Shown here in pieces: positions 17,910-26,629 of a stretch of 64,000 nucleotides of DNA (the stretch's first letter is position 1; each line of letters opens with the position of its first letter). The stretch is from NCBI GenBank assembly GCA_002471225.1, contig DKPO01000013.1:13348-77347 (forward strand), written 5' to 3'. Origin of the DNA: Porphyromonadaceae bacterium UBA7332. GTDB taxonomy: Bacteria > Bacteroidota > Bacteroidia > Bacteroidales > UBA7332. The notes under the pieces were generated by a model. That model was given only the letters and a program-made list of their open reading frames with translations, had not been told where the DNA came from and ran no database searches. Made by a program: the position numbers and the translations under genes.

Positions 17910-19403
17910 ATGATTAAAAAGTCTCTTTCTCTTTTCTGTTTTATTTTTGGGTTCAGCATGCTTAGTCAGGCTGAATCCAAAGACAGAATGCTGAATTCTT
18001 ATACTCAATCTACCAATCCTGCGACTTCAATTTTTTCGGACGAAGGTACATCCGGGATTGCTGAAATCAAACAATCCTATTATAGCCAACCCGATATGGG
18101 ACTCGTATGGGATGGTAAACGAGGAGAATTCACGGATATTAATATTAATGGAATTCATCGTACTTCCGATAATAGTTTCTGGAGAGGAGGAGCCGGATAT
18201 AAACGCGGAACACGATTTGATACTCAATGGAGCAATACAGCTCAGTCTGAAATATTCTACCCATATCTGGTAGGCGACAGTATCGGAGGCAATTATAAAT
18301 CCGAAACCTATTGGTTAGGCGGAGGATACGGAAAACGATTTAATCGTTCTACTCTTGCCGGAGATTTTACATATTCGGGTAGTGTGAGCTGGAGAAACAG
18401 TGATCCCAGACCTAAGAACACAAACGCTGATCTGGCATTAAAGCTTGGTTATTTATATGAATCACGTATCGGAATCTTTGGCTTAAGCGCCGGTTATCAA
18501 AACTACAAGCAGCATCTTAATATAAATATTGAAGAAGATTATCGGAAAGATAAATTCTATCTGATGCTTGGTATGGGACTTTATGATCGCCGGTATTCGA
18601 CCCTTGAAAGTTCCTATTCACGATACTACAGAGGCAATGCCTGGGAAATAGGATTCTCTTATTTCCAAAAAGAAAATGCTGGATTCTTTGCAGAAGCAAC
18701 TTATAAAAGCAGTCGTTTTCAGGTGGAGGAAAGTGATTTCCGGATCTCGGCGAAAGCAAACACGAATAATTTAAATCTGCTTGCCGGATATTTGCAACAA
18801 GTTTGCGGACAATACTCGATTGATTATCTGGCAGGAATCAGTTTATCCGAAAGAACAGGTACAGAAAATGCATATAAAAATGAAGTCAGTAACGACCAGA
18901 CAGGAGCTACAGTTCCGGTATTGATCAGCTCAAATTCCCCATTTCGTCTTACTCAGGGATACTATTTCCTGCAAACGCGATTAAGAAACAAAGATGAGAA
19001 TCGACTTTTTAAGCGAGCTACCGTCTTAATCGGAATGCAAACAGAGAATGAGACATACGAGGAATTGTATGCCCGATATACAAACTTCATTTCATCTATA
19101 GGCGGTGAGTTCTGTTTTCCGATTAATCAACGAGTCGTTTTCGAAACAGATTTATCTCTTGCGTATCGAATGAATCTGAATAAAGCTCTGCATCATGATT
19201 CTTCAGACGAAGTTGTATCAGGTTTATTGGTGCCTAATTTCGAATATAAAAGTCGCTCTGTTTTATCCGAAAATATAGAAGTCCGATGCCGGATACAGAC
19301 CAAAGATATTGACTGGATCCCTTTTGTTTCATGCAATCTACGTCAAAGTAACAATCAAAAGAAAGCTTATACCCTTTATGCTGGTTTAAGATTAAATATA
19401 TAA
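17910..19403 (+). CDS. DUF6850-like outer-membrane beta-barrel protein
   Basis: The 497-residue protein has a signal peptide (cleavage near SQAES) followed by alternating aromatic and polar strands ending in YTLYAGLRLNI, typical of an outer-membrane barrel. It starts 7 nt after the DUF4876-like gene and ends 4 nt before the ABC ATPase, so it is clearly part of the same operon. I associate this architecture with the DUF6850 family that accompanies TonB receptor/DUF4876 pairs. It is not a TonB receptor itself, as no plug is present. It could form a second channel or a scaffold for the surface lipoprotein. Function unknown. Confidence 0.75.
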   Translation: MIKKSLSLFCFIFGFSMLSQAESKDRMLNSYTQSTNPATSIFSDEGTSGIAEIKQSYYSQPDMGLVWDGKRGEFTDININGIHRTSDNSFWRGGAGYKRGTRFDTQWSNTAQSEIFYPYLVGDSIGGNYKSETYWLGGGYGKRFNRSTLAGDFTYSGSVSWRNSDPRPKNTNADLALKLGYLYESRIGIFGLSAGYQNYKQHLNINIEEDYRKDKFYLMLGMGLYDRRYSTLESSYSRYYRGNAWEIGFSYFQKENAGFFAEATYKSSRFQVEESDFRISAKANTNNLNLLAGYLQQVCGQYSIDYLAGISLSERTGTENAYKNEVSNDQTGATVPVLISSNSPFRLTQGYYFLQTRLRNKDENRLFKRATVLIGMQTENETYEELYARYTNFISSIGGEFCFPINQRVVFETDLSLAYRMNLNKALHHDSSDEVVSGLLVPNFEYKSRSVLSENIEVRCRIQTKDIDWIPFVSCNLRQSNNQKKAYTLYAGLRLNI

Positions 19404-19407
19404 GAAG

Positions 19408-20292
19408 ATGGAAAATGTAATCGAATGCAATAATCTTACTCACTATTACGGTAAGAGAAAAATATATGAAGATCTGAGTTTTACGGTTCCGAAAGGAAAA
19501 ATACTTGGATTGCTGGGTAAAAACGGAACCGGAAAGACTACGACTATCAATATTCTGAGTGGATATTTAAAACCTAAAGCAGGCGAATGTCGTATTTTCG
19601 GACAAGATATTACGACAATGGATCCTATTGAGAAAAGACGTATCGGACTTTTACTTGAAGGGCACGTACAATATACTTTCATGACCATTGAACAGCTGGA
19701 AAAATTCTACTCGGCATTTTATCCTAATTGGGATAATACGGTCTATTATGAATTAATGAAAAAATTAAAGGTTGCTCCTAACCAGCGTATCTCAAATATG
19801 TCATGCGGTCAACGTTCTCAGGTTGCTTTAGGTATAATCCTGGCTCAAAATCCTGAATTGCTTATTCTGGATGATTTCTCTTTGGGTTTAGATCCCGGAT
19901 ACCGTCGTCTGTTTATCGATTATCTGAAAGAGTATGCTGTAGCAGAAGGAAAAACAATCTTTGTTACTTCACATATCATTCAGGATATGGAGAGATTTAT
20001 TGATGATTGTATCATCATGGATTATGGAAAAATATTGATTCAGGACTCCTTAGACAATCTCTATAAATCCTTTAACTGCTATGAGTTTGAAACTCAGAAC
20101 GAACAGATCAATCTGGATACATCTCTATTTATAAATACAGAAGTGTACCGCAACAAAGTAAGAACTTACACTTTCGGCGAAGACGCTGAAGTTTATCAGG
20201 CTCTGAATCAGAAACAAATTGATCCGGCTTCATTAAAGAAAGTCGATATGAGTCTGGAGGATATATTCATCGGATTGACGGGCAAATACTAA
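19408..20292 (+). CDS. ABC transporter ATP-binding protein
   Basis: This 294-residue ABC ATPase probably energises the permease encoded next. Walker A is GKNGTGKTT (residues 37-45). The signature is MSCGQ, with Cys in place of the first Gly of LSGGQ (about residue 132). Walker B is LLILDDF, so the residue after the Walker B Asp is Asp rather than the usual catalytic Glu (about residues 151-157). The H-loop is VTSHI. A C-terminal extension of about 90 residues follows, as in ABC-2 type exporters of the CcmA/NatA group. The Glu-to-Asp change usually lowers but does not abolish hydrolysis. The gene sits 4 nt after the barrel gene and 11 nt before the permease. Confidence 0.9.
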   Translation: MENVIECNNLTHYYGKRKIYEDLSFTVPKGKILGLLGKNGTGKTTTINILSGYLKPKAGECRIFGQDITTMDPIEKRRIGLLLEGHVQYTFMTIEQLEKFYSAFYPNWDNTVYYELMKKLKVAPNQRISNMSCGQRSQVALGIILAQNPELLILDDFSLGLDPGYRRLFIDYLKEYAVAEGKTIFVTSHIIQDMERFIDDCIIMDYGKILIQDSLDNLYKSFNCYEFETQNEQINLDTSLFINTEVYRNKVRTYTFGEDAEVYQALNQKQIDPASLKKVDMSLEDIFIGLTGKY

Positions 20293-20303
20293 AACACGAA
20301 ACT

Positions 20304-20984
20304 ATGAACTCAATAATAAAGGCTGTTTTTTACAAAGAATGGATTAAAACCAAACTCGTATTTTGGCTATTCATGGCAATATCAATTGCCTATTTACTCT
20401 ATAATATCGGTATCTGGTATCGTGTCGATACTGTTAAAGGTACGGGACATCTCTGGGATATTGTATTGAGCCGGGATACCATCTTTATCCAAAACTTCCG
20501 TTTTGTACCAATAGCATTCGGTGCTATTCTTGCTCTATTTCAATATACACCTGAAATGCGGGAACGGAGATTAAAACTTACGCTCCATCTTCCGGTAAAT
20601 CATACGAAGATGACATGGATGATGCTTTCCTACGGTGCTTTTATATATGGTATGTACACATTACTGCTTATGGCATTTACAGCTTCAACTGCCTGGTATT
20701 ATTTCCCATCGGAAATCATAGCACGTATTATTGCGACAACGTTCGTTTGGTTCATTGCTGGTTTGTGCAGTTATTTTCTAACCTCACGTATCGTATTGGA
20801 AGAAACAAGAAAGTACAGTATTATCCATTTTCTGATTTCATTAATGATTATCGCAATCTTTTTTATCAATGATATTCCGGGAAGCTATACATCTTTCATT
20901 CCGCAAGCTATTGTATTATGCTTGCTCACTGCAACCTGGACCATATTCTCTATTGACAGATTCAAATACGGAGTAAGAGATTAA
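20304..20984 (+). CDS. ABC transporter permease (ABC-2 type)
   Basis: The 226-residue membrane protein has about six predicted helices (around residues 15-36, 60-78, 103-127, 135-160, 172-192 and 200-217) and a short N-terminal tail starting with FYKEWIKTK, as in ABC-2 permeases. It follows its ATPase by 11 nt. Such pairs normally move lipids, peptides or metals outwards or act as regulatory membrane complexes; here the substrate is unknown. It is the inner-membrane channel of the eight-gene envelope operon. Confidence 0.85.
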   Translation: MNSIIKAVFYKEWIKTKLVFWLFMAISIAYLLYNIGIWYRVDTVKGTGHLWDIVLSRDTIFIQNFRFVPIAFGAILALFQYTPEMRERRLKLTLHLPVNHTKMTWMMLSYGAFIYGMYTLLLMAFTASTAWYYFPSEIIARIIATTFVWFIAGLCSYFLTSRIVLEETRKYSIIHFLISLMIIAIFFINDIPGSYTSFIPQAIVLCLLTATWTIFSIDRFKYGVRD

Positions 20985-21012
20985 TGCACAATTAGACTAA
21001 ATAGAAGAACAA

Positions 21013-22227
21013 ATGAAACGTTTACTACATATTTTATTCTGGGCTGTTATGATCGGATTGTTTGCACAATTTCTGCCATCCATCTATAACTATGTTTTCG
21101 TAAAAGCACCTAAATCAAATTTCACACTATACAGTAGTGTAAGCAATGAATTCGTACACCTAAAGAGTACCGATAACGGAGTAATCCGCGAAAATGTTAC
21201 CGGCTCCAGAGTTTACACAGAAAGTCAGTTTGATTCTATCCTGCCTTTCTTTTATTTAAGACAGTTAGTTTCGGAAGGACGCTTTCCTGACTCAATCAAC
21301 GGAAGACCCACTCCAATGAAAGAAGCGCAAAGATATAACTTCATGTTTCGTTATACTCCAAGCGATTACTTTAAAGATCGTATTTTACTTTTTCCGCTTT
21401 TTGAATCAATGTCAGGACGTGTTGACTTAAAAATGCCCGATGATTTCATGCGTATCAATAATGAGGGTATCCAATTTATAATCGCTGAAACAAACAGTAT
21501 AGATTCTGAAAAATCAGAACTGTTTACAAAAACATTCATCAATGAGGGCTTCACCTTCCCGGCCAAACAAATATGGGGAAACCCTTCTCCTAAAAAAGAA
21601 TACGATGAGGGGTATTTCATTAAAGACGCGAATGATAAGCTGTTCCATTTGAAAAGGATGTGTAATCGTCCTTTTATCCGTGAGGTAAAACAACCGGATG
21701 ATCAAAACATCAAATGGTTTAACGTAACTGAATTCAGAAACAAAGCTTTCTTTGGTGTTGGTTTTGATTCTAACGGAAATGTATATATGTTAGAAAAACC
21801 AAGCTACACATGGGTCAAATTACCAGTAGGTCCATTTAATCCGGAAAGCGATCGCATGCTTATTGTTGGCGAACCAATAAACTGGACAGTGCAAACGACT
21901 AACGGAAATATCAATAACTATTATGCAATAGCTGCATCAGACTATAGTGTAACGGATTCCTATCAGGTGAAAAATGACGAAAATATATATACTACAATCG
22001 CAAAATATATTTTCCCGTTTGAATTAAAATTCACGACACCAAACGATGATCAGATTAAACTGCGTATTGAAAATTTTTCACCTTTTGCATTGATTTTTAA
22101 TCTTATAATCGCTACCTTCGTTTTCTTAAACGACCGTAAATCAATAAAAGAAGCGTTGATGATTTTGATATTTGGTCTTTACGCTTTTATTCCTTATTTA
22201 TTGTACCGTAAATATTTTACTAACTAA
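21013..22227 (+). CDS. DUF4857-like membrane-anchored protein
   Basis: The 404-residue product has one N-terminal helix (about residues 4-26) and two C-terminal helices (about 348-370 and 378-396, ending in YLLYRKYFTN), with a periplasmic domain of roughly 310 residues between. The order, following an ABC ATPase and permease, matches proteins called DUF4857 in Bacteroidales. The periplasmic part is probably beta-rich (repeated segments such as DANDKLFHLKRM and DSNGNVYMLEKPSYTWVKL). It may be a third inner-membrane component of the transporter. No catalytic motif was seen. Confidence 0.75.
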   Translation: MKRLLHILFWAVMIGLFAQFLPSIYNYVFVKAPKSNFTLYSSVSNEFVHLKSTDNGVIRENVTGSRVYTESQFDSILPFFYLRQLVSEGRFPDSINGRPTPMKEAQRYNFMFRYTPSDYFKDRILLFPLFESMSGRVDLKMPDDFMRINNEGIQFIIAETNSIDSEKSELFTKTFINEGFTFPAKQIWGNPSPKKEYDEGYFIKDANDKLFHLKRMCNRPFIREVKQPDDQNIKWFNVTEFRNKAFFGVGFDSNGNVYMLEKPSYTWVKLPVGPFNPESDRMLIVGEPINWTVQTTNGNINNYYAIAASDYSVTDSYQVKNDENIYTTIAKYIFPFELKFTTPNDDQIKLRIENFSPFALIFNLIIATFVFLNDRKSIKEALMILIFGLYAFIPYLLYRKYFTN

Positions 22228-22243
22228 ACAAATAAATGACATT

Positions 22244-22831
22244 ATGAAAAAGATTTTATTTATTCTGGGAGCTGTTTCAATGTTAACACTGGCTTCTTGT
22301 AATTCAAATAGCGCGAAACAAACACAAGCGACAGAAACAACCGAAACAACAAAATCTGCAACTATTCCGGTTGCTCAGGTATTAGAAAATCCGGATCATT
22401 ATATCGGAGGTGAAATTGCGGTTGAAGGTATCTGTACACACCGCTGCAAACATGGTGGAGCAAAAATGTTTATCATGGGAAATAATGACAAACAAATTCT
22501 GCGTGTTGAATCTTCTGAAGCATCTGGTAAATTCCCAACGGAAGTTGTGAATAACATGGTTGTCGTTAAAGGTACTTTGGTAGAAGATAAAATTGATGAA
22601 GCTTATCTTCAAAAATGGGAGTCAGAACTAAAACAAGAAATGGAGAAACACGGTGAAGCCGGTGGTTGCGCTACAGAAAAAGCAGCTCGTAATGAGAGTG
22701 CTGAAGCAAATACTCCGGAAAAACGTATTGCTGATTTCCGTCAAAAAATCAAAGAGCGCAAAGATAAAGAAGGAAAAGATTACTTATCTTTTTATCACTT
22801 GGAAGCTCAACACTATGATATAATGAACTAA
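22244..22831 (+). CDS. periplasmic lipoprotein with a Cys/His cluster
   Basis: The 195-residue product begins with a lipoprotein signal (acceptor C19 in LASCNSNS). A Thr/Ala-rich linker leads to a small beta-rich, OB-like domain (about residues 45-110) carrying CTHRCKH, i.e. C64, H66, C68 and H70 within seven residues, followed by GGAKMFIMG. Such spacing suggests a metal or heme site. The C-terminal half is a charged helix with one more Cys (GGCATEK). The frame is open from 22172, but the start at 22244 is chosen because it is followed at once by the signal peptide and lies after the DUF4857-like stop. Function unknown; the metal role is inferred. Confidence 0.8.
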   Translation: MKKILFILGAVSMLTLASCNSNSAKQTQATETTETTKSATIPVAQVLENPDHYIGGEIAVEGICTHRCKHGGAKMFIMGNNDKQILRVESSEASGKFPTEVVNNMVVVKGTLVEDKIDEAYLQKWESELKQEMEKHGEAGGCATEKAARNESAEANTPEKRIADFRQKIKERKDKEGKDYLSFYHLEAQHYDIMN

Positions 22832-22845
22832 TAAAAATATATTTG

Positions 22846-22880
22846 ATAGGCTGAACAACAGGAGACTGTTTTCAGCCTAT
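22846..22880 (+). other. intra-operon hairpin
   Basis: ATAGGCTGA (22846-22854) pairs with TCAGCCTAT (22872-22880), extended by an inner AACAG/CTGTT stem. It has no T-tract, so it looks more like an RNA stabiliser or weak attenuator in the 66-nt gap before the PepSY gene than a full terminator. Confidence 0.45.
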
Positions 22881-22897
22881 TCATTTAAACTATAGAT

Positions 22898-23473
22898 ATG
22901 GGTAGTTTTGAAAAAAAATTCCGTAAGATTTGTCGGGTCGTACACCGTGACCTATCTTATTTTCTGACAGGTATTATTCTGGTTTATGCTATTTCAGGAC
23001 TTGTATTAAATCATAAGGATTCTTTTAATCCTGATTATTCAATTGATCGAATCGAGTTTTCTGTATCGGAAAGCTTCCCTAAAAGTGCAGGAAACATTAA
23101 TGAAGAGCTAATCAGTAAAGAGCTTGAACTGATCAAACGTTCAGCTCCTGTAATGAAATTCTATGCACCAAAGCCAAACGAAGTAAAAGTCTTTATAAAA
23201 GGAGGTAGTTCTATGCTTATCAACCTGTCTGATCGTTCAGCAGTTTATGAATCCATCAAAAAAAGACCATTCTTCAGTCAGATCAATTGGCTGCATTTCA
23301 ATCCTAAAGGCTGGACTATCTTTGCAGATCTTGTTGCAATAGGACTTATACTTATTACACTGACAGGTATATTTATGAATAAAGGAAAACACGGTCTCCG
23401 GGGCAGAGGCGGTATCGAAGTTATTATCGGTATATTAATTCCGATTCTTTTTATTTTTCTGCAAAAAAGCTAA
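22898..23473 (+). CDS. PepSY-associated membrane protein
   Basis: The 191-residue protein has a first helix after HRDLSYFLTGIILVYAISGL (about residues 18-38), a periplasmic segment of about 105 residues, and two C-terminal helices (about 142-163 and 172-188). The N-terminal RKICRVVHRDLSY and later INWLHFNPKGW segments resemble PepSY-associated TM proteins, which are often linked to iron-chelate reduction or uptake. His residues at the membrane faces could bind heme, but this is a guess. It is the last gene of the eight-gene operon, followed by a very strong terminator. Confidence 0.8.
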   Translation: MGSFEKKFRKICRVVHRDLSYFLTGIILVYAISGLVLNHKDSFNPDYSIDRIEFSVSESFPKSAGNINEELISKELELIKRSAPVMKFYAPKPNEVKVFIKGGSSMLINLSDRSAVYESIKKRPFFSQINWLHFNPKGWTIFADLVAIGLILITLTGIFMNKGKHGLRGRGGIEVIIGILIPILFIFLQKS

Positions 23474-23484
23474 TCTTGTCAGAT

Positions 23485-23522
23485 AAAAAACGGTAGAATG
23501 TATTTTCATTCTACCGTTTTTT
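23485..23522. terminator. bidirectional intrinsic terminator
   Basis: The 16-nt arms AAAAAACGGTAGAATG (23485-23500) and CATTCTACCGTTTTTT (23507-23522) are perfectly complementary with a 6-nt loop. The structure ends the PepSY operon on the plus strand and the M28 peptidase gene on the minus strand. Confidence 0.9.
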
Positions 23523-23529
23523 TATCTTT

Positions 23530-24906
23530 TTATTGCTGAATAAAAGTCATACGCCCCGGCTCAAATACATAACGCGAAATAACCGGTGTCACATAATCAA
23601 AAATCATCTCCATACCCGGATAATTAATCTTGGATTCTAAATCTGTATGTGAATGAAAGTCTTTACTTCTTCCCGAAGAAAAAGATAACGTCGGAATACC
23701 TTTACGATAAAAAGAGGCATAATCTGTCGGTTCGGTACCTGACATGATCAGATTAAGATTTAACCAGTTTACATTCGGAGCAGCTGCTAAAGTTGGGAAT
23801 GCCTCTGCAAATGTTCCTACCCCGCGAATATGCAAAGTTTTAGCGGTTAACCTGCCTGTCATATCAAAGTTGAACATCGCCTTGATCGTTTCAGCAGGTA
23901 CCAATGGGTTTTCTGCAAAATAACGTGAACCCTGTAATCCTCTCTCTTCAGCTCCAAAGGCTACTAATACAATATCCTTTTTCAACTGATCACGACGTGC
24001 AGCAAAATAGCGGGCCATCTCAATCAATGTTGCTACTCCCGAAGCATTATCATCTGCTCCATATAAATACACAGTATCTTTTTTGGTTATTTGCTGACCG
24101 ATATGGTCATGATGAGCGCCGATAATGACAACATCGTTATTCGGATTCAAATTCCCTTCAGCCTTAATTCGGGCAACAACATTATTACTCTTCGTTTTCT
24201 TACGATCTCCGTGCTCGATCCGTACCTTGATATCAGCTTTAACACCATTTTTCAGCTGTTCTGCCACTTTAGGCGAGACTTGTATCAGGGCCAAACGACG
24301 ATTTAATACCTTATCAGTCTCCGGATAGTTTAATTCAGGAGTAACCCAGATAATTCCCGAAGCCTTTACTTTCTCAGCTTTCTTACCCATTTCTTTTAAA
24401 AGATCTTCATAAGGAAGCTCCGGTGATGTTGTAGCGTCAATTAGTAATATCTTGCCTTCTGCCTGAATAGAGTCCGTGTTTATCTTTTGTAATTCGCCTG
24501 CATAAAGAATATCTCCATCTAATTTTCCACTTTGGAAATAGGGTGAGACCTGAAAATCTTTTCCTTGCTTAAGTTTTTTTCCATTCAGACGCATATAGGT
24601 ACTATCGGGAATAAACTCTCTTAATCCCGCAAATGCGAATTCCTGTAATCCATCCTTACCTAAAAGCTCCACACCCGGAATCTCAGAAAATTGTTTTTTA
24701 ATGTATTCGACAGTCAATGTATCACCGGCAGTCATAGGTACACGACCTCCTAATTCTTCACTGGCCAAATAAACGATATGTGATTTGAATCGTTTTTGCA
24801 ACGCAGACGGTTCTGTATTTGTATTTTGTGAGGTTTGTGCCATAACAGGAAAAGACATGGCTGCACTTCCCAATAAAAGGGAAAATAGAATCTGTTTTTT
24901 AATCAT
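23530..24906 (-). CDS. M28 family metallopeptidase with PA domain
   Basis: This 458-residue secreted aminopeptidase-like enzyme has a signal peptide (cleavage near PVMAQ). A PA-type insert (about residues 115-215) precedes the M28 catalytic domain. Zinc-ligand motifs are GAHHDHIGQ (His, about residue 265), YGADDNASG (bridging Asp, about 282) and FGAEERGLQGS (catalytic Glu and ligand Glu, about 317), plus a later Asp in NFDMTGR and His in SKDFHSHTDLESKI. All expected ligands are present, so it should be active in the periplasm. It ends against the shared terminator and its upstream neighbour prfC has its own terminator, so it is monocistronic. Confidence 0.92.
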   Translation of the reverse strand: MIKKQILFSLLLGSAAMSFPVMAQTSQNTNTEPSALQKRFKSHIVYLASEELGGRVPMTAGDTLTVEYIKKQFSEIPGVELLGKDGLQEFAFAGLREFIPDSTYMRLNGKKLKQGKDFQVSPYFQSGKLDGDILYAGELQKINTDSIQAEGKILLIDATTSPELPYEDLLKEMGKKAEKVKASGIIWVTPELNYPETDKVLNRRLALIQVSPKVAEQLKNGVKADIKVRIEHGDRKKTKSNNVVARIKAEGNLNPNNDVVIIGAHHDHIGQQITKKDTVYLYGADDNASGVATLIEMARYFAARRDQLKKDIVLVAFGAEERGLQGSRYFAENPLVPAETIKAMFNFDMTGRLTAKTLHIRGVGTFAEAFPTLAAAPNVNWLNLNLIMSGTEPTDYASFYRKGIPTLSFSSGRSKDFHSHTDLESKINYPGMEMIFDYVTPVISRYVFEPGRMTFIQQ

Positions 24907-24937
24907 CGTGTGTTCTGTTAAATCATGTGGTTAATAA

Positions 24938-24976
24938 AAAGCTCTCTTTTTCCATTGGAGGAAAAAAGAGAGCTTT
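24938..24976 (-). terminator. prfC terminator
   Basis: AAAGCTCTCTTTT (24938-24950) pairs with AAAAGAGAGCTTT (24964-24976). The hairpin lies just downstream of the prfC stop on the minus strand, before the M28 gene. Confidence 0.7.
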
Positions 24977-24985
24977 AAGTATATT

Positions 24986-26566
24986 TTAGAATTCAGATGT
25001 AAAATGGAACTTGATTTTCGGGAAATCTTGTTGAGCCATCATCAATACATAACCTGAATCAGCTAAAAAGACATCACGTCCCTCTTTATCAACAGCCATA
25101 TACTGGAATTTACGACGTTTGAAGTTTTCCAATTCTGTCATATCTTCACTTTGTATCCAGCACGCTTTATAAAGATTGATCGGCTCCCATTTACATTGAG
25201 CACCATATTCATGTAAAAGACGATATTGAATAACCTCAAACTGAAGTTGTCCTACCGTACCAATAATTTTTCGTCCGTTAAACTGGTTCGTAAATACCTG
25301 AGCAACCCCTTCATCCATCAATTGATCAATACCTTTGTTCAATTGTTTCGTTTTCATAGGATCTGCATTTTCGATATATTTAAACATCTCAGGAGAGAAG
25401 CTTGGTATTCCGCGGAAATGTAAATCTTCTCCACCAGTCAGCGTATCCCCGATTTTAAAGTTACCGGTATCAGGTAAACCAATAATATCACCCGGATAAG
25501 CCTCATCGACTGTTGATTTTTTCTGAGCCATAAACGCAGTCGGACTTGAGAACTTCATCATTTTCCCATTACGCACGTGTTTATAACTGGCATTACGCTC
25601 AAATTTACCGGAGCAAATTTTCAAGAAAGCAATACAACTACGGTGGTTTGGATCCATATTGGCATGGATCTTAAAGATAAATCCTGAAAAGCTTTCTTCT
25701 TCCGGACAAACAATTCTTTCTTCAGTCTTAATCGGACGTGGTGTCGGAGCTATTTGCACGAAACAATCCAATAGTTCTTTTACACCGAAGTTGTTTAATG
25801 CCGAACCAAAGAATACAGGAGCTAATTTACCATCCAGATATTCTTGTACATCAAATTCAGGATAAACCCCTTCGATCAATTCAAGATCTGTACGCAATTG
25901 CAACGCATCCTCATCGCCAATAATCTCTTCCAGTTCCGGACTGTTGATATCACTAAACTCGATTTTCTCAGTTACAACCTGTTTACTTGGCGTATATAGA
26001 TCCAGTTTTTCTTCATAGATATTATAAACACCTTTAAAACGTTGTCCCATACCGATAGGCCAGCTTAACGGACGTACCGAAATCTTTAATTCCTGCTCAA
26101 GTTCATCTAACAAAGAAAAAGCATCAACTCCTTCTCTATCTAATTTATTGACAAAAATAATTACCGGAGTATTACGCATACGACAAACTTCCATCAGTTT
26201 TCTCGTCTGTGCTTCTACCCCTTTTGCAACGTCCACGGCAATAATTACACTGTCAACAGCTGTCAAAGTACGGTAAGTATCTTCAGCAAAATCCTGGTGA
26301 CCCGGTGTATCCAAAATGTTAATTTTGTAATCACCATAATTGAATCCCATTACGGATGTTGCCACAGAGATACCACGTTGTTTCTCGATCTCCATCCAGT
26401 CAGATGTAGCCGTTTTCTTAATTTTGTTAGATTTAACAGCACCTGCGACATGAATAGCTCCACCGAAAAGCAATAATTTCTCTGTAAGTGTAGTCTTACC
26501 GGCATCGGGGTGACTAATAATCGCAAAAGTTCTTCTTTTTAAGATCTCTTCTTGTAATTCAGTCAT
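24986..26566 (-). CDS. prfC: peptide chain release factor 3 PrfC
   Basis: RF3 is the GTPase that removes RF1/RF2 from the ribosome after termination. The 526-residue length is normal. G motifs: SHPDAGKTTL (G1, residues 18-27), the switch segment with KQRGISVATSV (G2), DTPGHQDFAEDTYR (G3), and NKLDREG (G4). The middle domain has DPNHRSCIAFLKICSGKF and the C-terminal domain has VGQLQFEVIQYRL, which distinguish RF3 from EF-G. It is flanked by rfbD on the same strand at 63 nt. Confidence 0.97.
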   Translation of the reverse strand: MTELQEEILKRRTFAIISHPDAGKTTLTEKLLLFGGAIHVAGAVKSNKIKKTATSDWMEIEKQRGISVATSVMGFNYGDYKINILDTPGHQDFAEDTYRTLTAVDSVIIAVDVAKGVEAQTRKLMEVCRMRNTPVIIFVNKLDREGVDAFSLLDELEQELKISVRPLSWPIGMGQRFKGVYNIYEEKLDLYTPSKQVVTEKIEFSDINSPELEEIIGDEDALQLRTDLELIEGVYPEFDVQEYLDGKLAPVFFGSALNNFGVKELLDCFVQIAPTPRPIKTEERIVCPEEESFSGFIFKIHANMDPNHRSCIAFLKICSGKFERNASYKHVRNGKMMKFSSPTAFMAQKKSTVDEAYPGDIIGLPDTGNFKIGDTLTGGEDLHFRGIPSFSPEMFKYIENADPMKTKQLNKGIDQLMDEGVAQVFTNQFNGRKIIGTVGQLQFEVIQYRLLHEYGAQCKWEPINLYKACWIQSEDMTELENFKRRKFQYMAVDKEGRDVFLADSGYVLMMAQQDFPKIKFHFTSEF

Positions 26567-26629
26567 AATTGTTTAGAAAGAGAAAATCAATTCTTAATGA
26601 TTTGCTCCTTTAATATTTATAGTTACTAT

